A stretch of 64,000 nt of DNA from Lophius americanus (lineage: Eukaryota > Chordata > Actinopteri > Lophiiformes > Lophiidae). The DNA is taken from assembly GCA_037951165.1 (NCBI GenBank), contig JBBDHG010000015.1, positions 10,582,501 through 10,646,500 of the forward strand, read 5' to 3'. The notes beneath the pieces were generated by a model. That model was not told the DNA's origin and searched no databases. It worked only from the letters and a program-made list of their open reading frames with translations. Position 1 is the stretch's first letter; each line of letters starts with the position of its first letter. The position numbers and the translations under genes are program-made. This document shows, piece by piece, positions 61,101-64,000 of the stretch.

Positions 61101-62727
61101 GCATGTCCCAGTGGTGTTTGGACAAACTATTGGTGTTTCAGCTTGTGGGTGTACTACAGCAAAGTCTTTTTTTCTTGTGTTGGTGTTGCTACTGTTGGAT
61201 GGTGGTTAGGGAGACCTTTTTTGACTCCACTATTCAACAGACTGCTGCAATTCTCTTGAAGAATCTTTTGCTAGTCGAACCATCCTCGTCACGGTATGTG
61301 AGGTCAGTTTGAAGACACGTCCTCATCAGGGCAGATTTTTGATCTGCAGCATCTTTAAACTTTTTAATTTTTAAATTTAACTGTTGAAACTTGCATTTTT
61401 AACTGATGAAAGATTATTTTCTATCCATCATGTTTGTGCAGCACTACTACTTTTCTTCCCACATCATTGCTGTATTTGTTGTTTTCTTCCCTTGTGAAGA
61501 ACATGAAAGACTTTTGGGCCTATGTTGCCTCTTATTTCTACCCCAATAAAACAAGAAGTATTTTTCAGTCTTCAGAGTTCCTACTCAAACAGGCGAATCT
61601 AGAAATATAAAGTAGGACTGGAAATATGCTTCTGTTATGTTTTCATGGCAGAATTTCCATGGGGTGGTAATAATTAGGGTTTACAAATTTTATAGAAAAA
61701 TATTTTGATTCATACTAAGAATGTAATGTTTTTCTTGTTAATTGAATAAAATGTTAAACTTTTGAGTTATTTCAATTAAATGTCATAGTTCTAGACAATA
61801 AAGACTGTTTTTTTGTTGTATTTTACTAGTTTTCATTAATGGTGGAAAAAATTCTGGAGGACACTGGGAAACGTCTTTGACGGACATCATAAAGCCTTTG
61901 TCAGAGCAAAAAGTACAATATTTGTCATTGTCAGTAACTTTTGGAGCAGACATTGAATTCTTTTTTTAATTTCACTATCTGCAGGGTGACCGAGAAACAT
62001 TTGAAAACTACTACAGGAAACAGAGAAAGAAACAGGCCCGACTAGTCCTGCAGCCACAGGCTAACATGGTGAGAAACATACAGACAGACTCTGGTAGCAT
62101 TTTAGCAAATGATGGATACAGTAGCAGTGTCATGACACGCAAACTTCCCGCCTAGGAATGACCATTCCTGACTTAAGTAAATTTTCTATTGTAAATTTGT
62201 ACTGTTATAAGGTGATATTCAGGCTTTGGAACACTTGGGACTGAAGTAGCTATTCATAATGAGAAATTTGTGTTAAATGTAGAAAAAATTAAAATGGATT
62301 GCATTGAGACATTTCAACTCCTTTTAAATTTTTTTATTTGCAAACTGTTAAACTGGCATCTCTGTGTGTGCTTGTGTTTGTGTGTGTGTGTGTGTTTAGT
62401 ATGAGACAGTGGAAGGGTACAGAAGATACTTCAATCAGATTGTAGGGTAAGACATCTCCCTTCTTCATTATTAGTATACACAATTGTATATTGCAATCAG
62501 CTGATGGTTAAATAACATTAGTGTGACTAACTGTAGGATTTGTTCTTTCAGTGGGAATATGAATGAAGTATTATGATGTGTCTGTTCTCCATGTGTGTGT
62601 TTTCAGGTTCTTTGTTGTGGAAGACCATATTCTCAATGCCACGCAGGGGCTTGTGACCAGAGCTTTCACTGATGAACTATGGAACATGGCCCTATCCAAG
62701 ATCATCGCTGTGCTCCGGACGCACTCC
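43034..62727 (+). CDS. exoc6: exoc6: exocyst complex component 6 (Sec15), 5' part, 12 exons, continues beyond window
   Basis: Exons: 43034-43131, 48175-48346, 52393-52440, 52598-52688, 55053-55098, 58077-58130, 59568-59718, 59829-59984, 60190-60258, 61985-62068, 62400-62446, 62607-62727. They join to 1137 bases, or 379 codons, without a stop. Sec15 is an exocyst subunit that tethers secretory vesicles to the plasma membrane and, in the family, binds Rab11 through its C-terminal domain, which lies outside this window. The N-terminal coiled-coil region is in exons 2-7. Landmarks are NHDREIEKMCNFHHQGFVD, VLEMYSKLKEQL, MSDLKDFLESIRKHSDK, QDLVDFSPV, ENYYRKQRKKQARLVLQP and GFFVVEDHIL. The sequence fits EXOC6 better than EXOC6B (DDQPNAHKRF after exon 1). 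The full protein is about 800 residues, so roughly half is present. The Kozak context is strong (A at -3, G at +4). Confidence 0.97.
43866..43945 (+). repeat. (AAT)n-anchored dispersed repeat
   Basis: AATAATAATAATAATAATAC followed by ATTTAATTTATAATGCAC and TTTACATTTGGATCAA. It matches the reversed copy nested in the LINE at 24693-24765. Confidence 0.75.
46263..46560. mobile_element. hAT-like non-autonomous element, about 298 bp
   Basis: CAGTGTTTCCCAC (46263-46275) and GTGGGAAACACTG (46548-46560) are perfect 13-bp inverted ends, followed inside by AACTGTGGGAGGTGAACCTCAG, a combination common in fish genomes. There is no transposase frame. Target duplication is not clear, so the superfamily is inferred from the end sequence only. 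Confidence 0.7.
48175..48346 (+). CDS. exoc6: exoc6 exon 2
   Basis: Acceptor TCTCTCAG|G, donor ATG|GTAAGA. Residues 33-90, from SIYDDQPNAHKRFMEKLD through NHDREIEKMCNFHHQGFVDAITELLKVRADAEKLM. It forms the first coiled-coil segment of Sec15. Confidence 0.97.
48790..50420 (+). mobile_element. DIRS-type retrotransposon remnant
   Basis: 49909-50409 contains YPIPDLRGLNHF, LFVSIDLKNAYFKV and VHPFGLSLAQQTFTRC, the reverse-transcriptase blocks of vertebrate DIRS1-like elements. A second frame (50216-50446) continues with LTVNHSKSNLTPSQV and ILHLLQSFQ. Where the family has its YLDD catalytic box the local reading is YLEYW followed by a stop, so the active site is lost. Upstream frames (48985-49437) look like decayed gag. 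No tyrosine-recombinase domain is seen, so the copy is 3' truncated. It is inserted in the sense orientation of exoc6. Confidence 0.8.
50623..50663. repeat. Imperfect 17-bp hairpin
   Basis: 50623-50639 pairs with 50647-50663 with two mismatches and a 7-base loop. Confidence 0.8.
52393..52440 (+). CDS. exoc6: exoc6 exon 3
   Basis: 48-base exon, GQVKDTNHRLQEAGRE (residues 91-106), acceptor GAAAG|GG and donor GAG|GTAAGT. Fixed by family match and phase. Confidence 0.95.
52598..52688 (+). CDS. exoc6: exoc6 exon 4
   Basis: Residues 107-137, VTAQTEEVIRCRIQQRNMATTVEKLQLCLP. Acceptor CCTCAG, donor CCAG|GTGCCA, which is a weak donor. Confidence 0.96.
53509..53661 (-). CDS. Unrecognised 50-residue acidic ORF, antisense in exoc6 intron 4
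   Basis: The ATG (complement of 53659-53661) opens MSDEHEDEESDCGEEKRKSF and closes at a stop at 53509-53511. The first half is strongly acidic and then basic, like many nuclear-protein N-termini. The second half (MSGKITLKCNLSHSETLQNK) looks unremarkable and may be intron if this is a first exon. No family is recognised. It could be the first exon of a lost or transposon-derived gene, a microprotein, or chance. Confidence 0.25.
   Translation of the reverse strand: MSDEHEDEESDCGEEKRKSFIISRLRDMSGKITLKCNLSHSETLQNKIPV
53662..53770 (-). promoter_or_regulatory. Antisense promoter-like motif cluster
   Basis: Read on the - strand before the ORF at 53509-53661: ACTTCCTG (ETS-like), CACGTG (E-box), AGCCAATCA (CCAAT box) and GACGTCA (CRE) within about 100 bases. 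The ordering towards an ATG resembles a TATA-less promoter. No expression evidence is available from sequence. Confidence 0.35.
55053..55098 (+). CDS. exoc6: exoc6 exon 5
   Basis: 46-base exon after TTTGCAG, encoding (V)LEMYSKLKEQLESK(R), residues 137-152. Donor AAAAG|GTATCT. Confidence 0.95.
55099..58076 (+). other. exoc6: exoc6 intron 5
   Basis: 3.0 kb AT-rich intron. A solo Tc1-end-like string, CACCCATCAGCCATAAC, occurs near 57198. Nothing else is recognised. Confidence 0.85.
58077..58130 (+). CDS. exoc6: exoc6 exon 6
   Basis: 54-base exon after TCTGCAG encoding HYAALKTMEQLEKVYIP, residues 152-170. Donor CCCAG|GTAGGA. Confidence 0.95.
58131..59567 (+). other. exoc6: exoc6 intron 6
   Basis: Holds a GATAAGATAA-type repeat (58323-58372) and a Tc1-like end at 58399. 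The rest is AT-rich with no further features recognised. Confidence 0.85.
58399..58520 (+). mobile_element. Left end of a Tc1-like DNA transposon
   Basis: Starts CAGTGCCCTCCAGAATTATG, a typical end of fish Tc1-like elements. The next 100 bases share blocks (TATTGTCTA, ATGATCTTTAATTCAAAT) with the reverse complement of 61740-61863. No transposase remains here. Confidence 0.7.
59568..59718 (+). CDS. exoc6: exoc6 exon 7
   Basis: Residues 170-220, VSRYRFCQIMAENLPRLREE then MSDLKDFLESIRKHSDKVGE and TAMRQ. Acceptor CTATAG|G, donor CAG|GTATAT. Confidence 0.97.
59829..59984 (+). CDS. exoc6: exoc6 exon 8 (variable linker)
   Basis: Acceptor CCTCAAG|G, 156 bases in frame, residues 221-272. It starts AQQHRTFNSAVAKQ and ends in the acidic run ENDSADEEDADEE. 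This is the least conserved part of the N-terminal half in the family. The donor GAG|GTTATA is weak, so alternative use is possible, and skipping would keep the frame. Confidence 0.9.
60190..60258 (+). CDS. exoc6: exoc6 exon 9
   Basis: 69 bases after GTGACAG, residues 273-295, ILTAQDLVDFSPVHRCLHIY and TVL. Donor CTG|GTAGGT. Confidence 0.96.
60259..61984 (+). other. exoc6: exoc6 intron 9
   Basis: Contains a solo Tc1-end-like string (AGCCATAACATTCTAACC near 60563) and a Tc1-like transposase pseudogene with its right end, listed separately. Confidence 0.85.
60895..61863 (-). pseudogene. Tc1-like transposase pseudogene with one inverted end
   Basis: On the - strand 61125-60928 follows the Tc1 catalytic core: HHWDMQWKKVI, then a diverged DET-equivalent region, then SGGGSLMLCDCF matching the GGGS(I)MLWGCF block. 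Stops and frameshifts occur throughout, and the first catalytic Asp block is disrupted. The end TTCTGGAGGACACTG at 61849-61863 is the inverted partner type of 58399. The opposite end of this copy is not seen. Confidence 0.75.
61985..62068 (+). CDS. exoc6: exoc6 exon 10
   Basis: 84 bases after CTGCAG, residues 296-323, GDRETFENYYRKQRKKQARL then VLQPQANM. Donor ATG|GTGAGA. Confidence 0.97.
62363..62396 (+). repeat. (TG)n tract at the exon 11 acceptor
   Basis: TG repeat running to within 4 bases of the AG used for exon 11. It takes the place of a normal pyrimidine tract. Confidence 0.95.
62400..62446 (+). CDS. exoc6: exoc6 exon 11
   Basis: 47 bases after TGTTTAG, residues 324-339, YETVEGYRRYFNQIV plus two bases. 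Donor GG|GTAAGA. Confidence 0.95.
62607..62727 (+). CDS. exoc6: exoc6 exon 12
   Basis: 121 bases after TTTCAG, residues 339-379, GFFVVEDHILNATQGLVTRA then FTDELWNMALSKIIAVLRTHS. Donor TCC|GTAGGC at 62728. The open frame past the donor (THTHTKTHQQ) is intron. Confidence 0.97.
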
Positions 62728-63164
62728 GTAGGCACACACACTCACACAAAAACACACCAACAGCTAGGAGTAGATTGTGAATGAGACGGAGAGTATTTGA
62801 GAGTTAACAGATGTAAAAGAGCCTGCTGGGGATTTATTTATCCTGGAAAAAGCATCATTCACTGGCTGATACACATGCGCACATAACACTGTGAGACTAG
62901 TGCACCCACAAACACACTAATGATGTCACTCTGAAGGGAAGAGGTCAGAACACACATACGAATGCAGTCAAAGAGGAGGTCATTGGGGCTTTAATGAGAG
63001 ACAGATTGCAACAATAACAGAAGATTAAAAAGGCATATTCCTGACCACTTGGCTCCACTCATTTGTAAATGACCTAGAGGATTATGCTAACAGCCCAGTG
63101 AATGCCCCGCACAGATGGGGGTGAGAAGAAAACAAAGGGCCTTGTTTTCCTTGTGGCCTCCAAC

Positions 63165-63204
63165 CACTCTGCTGGGCCACACTGTGTCGTGGCCCGGCAG
63201 AGTG
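63165..63204. repeat. 16-bp hairpin with one mismatch
   Basis: 63165-63180 pairs with 63189-63204 around an 8-base loop. It is GC-rich and lies just left of the 63213 element. Confidence 0.88.
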
Positions 63205-63212
63205 TGTCACAC

Positions 63213-63852
63213 TAGGTGCTTTTACATAGATGGCCTAATTTTGAATAGATTTGGAAAAGATGCCTAATCGGAAAGAATCTCCTGCATGTAAACACCCCTT
63301 TCCGAAAAAAAAAGTGTCTTCCGAATGAGATTTCATTCCTTTGCAAGAAAGTAGTCTAAGTCCTTTCGGGAAGCCTTTCTGACAGTCGCTGCATGTGAAA
63401 ACTGTTTTGGAAAGCTCTCTGTTTGAGTTGTATCTGCGCATACCCAGTGTCGTGACGTAATGCTTTTCCTGAGTTTTTTCAGTTGCATTTTATATTTGGC
63501 AACTTCAAAGCAGTACGGGTCTACATCGGATAGTCATTTACTCATTGAAAGAGTTTAACATAATCGAAATATAGGATGGACGAAAAGTCGCTTCTGCGCC
63601 TGCTCTTTTTGTTGTATTGTTCTTCGGGGCGATTGTTGGCAGTTGGCACCCAGCTCACCGTAGCATTATAGCCTTATGTTCTGGAAAGTGGATCATCTGC
63701 GCATGTCAGAAAGCTGCTTCCGATTAGATGAGTCGATGCATATAAACACCGGGTTCGAAAAGATCACAGGTTATATAAACAGGCGACGGACATTGCAATT
63801 CGGAAAGGTTTAATTCAGATGGAGAGAAAAGTGTCCCATGTAAACCCACCTA
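63213..63852. mobile_element. 640-bp non-autonomous DNA element
   Basis: The left end TAGGTGCTTTTACAT and the reverse complement of the right end, TAGGTGGGTTTACAT, match at 13 of 15 positions. Subterminal CGGAAAG motifs are repeated inside both ends. There is no coding potential beyond chance frames. Superfamily unknown. Confidence 0.6.
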
Positions 63853-64000
63853 CTGCCAGGGTCCTACACTTAATGCCACTTCTTATTCAGGCCCTGTTTA
63901 CACTACACAGTACTGCTGAAAACGAAACATAGACATCCCAGTTTTCACAGGCATTCTGTTTTGTACGTTTAAATGGAGTTGGTATTTTTCAAAGATTTCA

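Larger units (their letters stand above)
62728..64000 (+). other. exoc6: exoc6 intron 12 (continues past window)
   Basis: No exon 13 is found before the edge. The intron contains a near-perfect hairpin (63165-63204) and a 640-base inverted-end element. The segment from about 63890 (CCTGTTTACACTACACAG...GTTTTCAC) resembles the start of the DNA element seen at about 45511. Confidence 0.8.

Overview
The window is nuclear DNA from a ray-finned fish, most likely a teleost. The evidence is long introns with GT/AG boundaries, AT-rich intergenic DNA, dense microsatellites, and many decayed fish-type transposons (RTE- and L2/CR1-like LINEs, a DIRS element, Tc1-like and hAT-like DNA elements). The exact species cannot be told.

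Two real protein-coding genes are visible, both on the + strand. The first is a complete hhex (haematopoietically expressed homeobox) with four coding exons at 6485-6833, 12429-12607, 14856-14906 and 15006-15275. Together they encode 282 residues, with the homeodomain split between exons 2 and 3. The second is the 5' half of exoc6 (Sec15 subunit of the exocyst). Twelve coding exons from 43034 to 62727 encode the first 379 residues in an unbroken frame, and the gene runs off the right edge. The hhex-exoc6 order matches the neighbourhood known in other vertebrates. An extra exon-like segment at 41268-41404 ends in the same splice phase as exoc6 exon 1 and encodes a similar peptide end. I read it as a likely alternative first exon.

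Layout: 1-6100 is upstream DNA with LINE scraps. 6120-16505 is hhex with its promoter, introns and poly(A) signals. 16506-41160 is a roughly 25 kb intergenic block holding a Tc1-like deletion derivative, three substantial LINE remnants (24.1-25.2, 25.4-27.1 and 29.1-31.9 kb), short MITE-like elements and many hairpins. 41160-64000 is exoc6, with a DIRS retrotransposon remnant in intron 2, hAT-like and Tc1-like pieces in other introns, and a 640-bp inverted-repeat element in intron 12.

The two genes are not a functional unit. Hhex is a nuclear transcription factor, Exoc6 is a vesicle-tethering subunit, and they are simply syntenic. No bacterial-type system, CRISPR array, rRNA or clear tRNA gene was seen. 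The items most worth checking are the alternative exoc6 first exon, a GC-richer block with ETS/GATA motifs and a 125-codon open frame in hhex intron 1, an antisense promoter-like motif cluster with a short acidic ORF in exoc6 intron 4, and an apparent excess of perfect short hairpins across the window.
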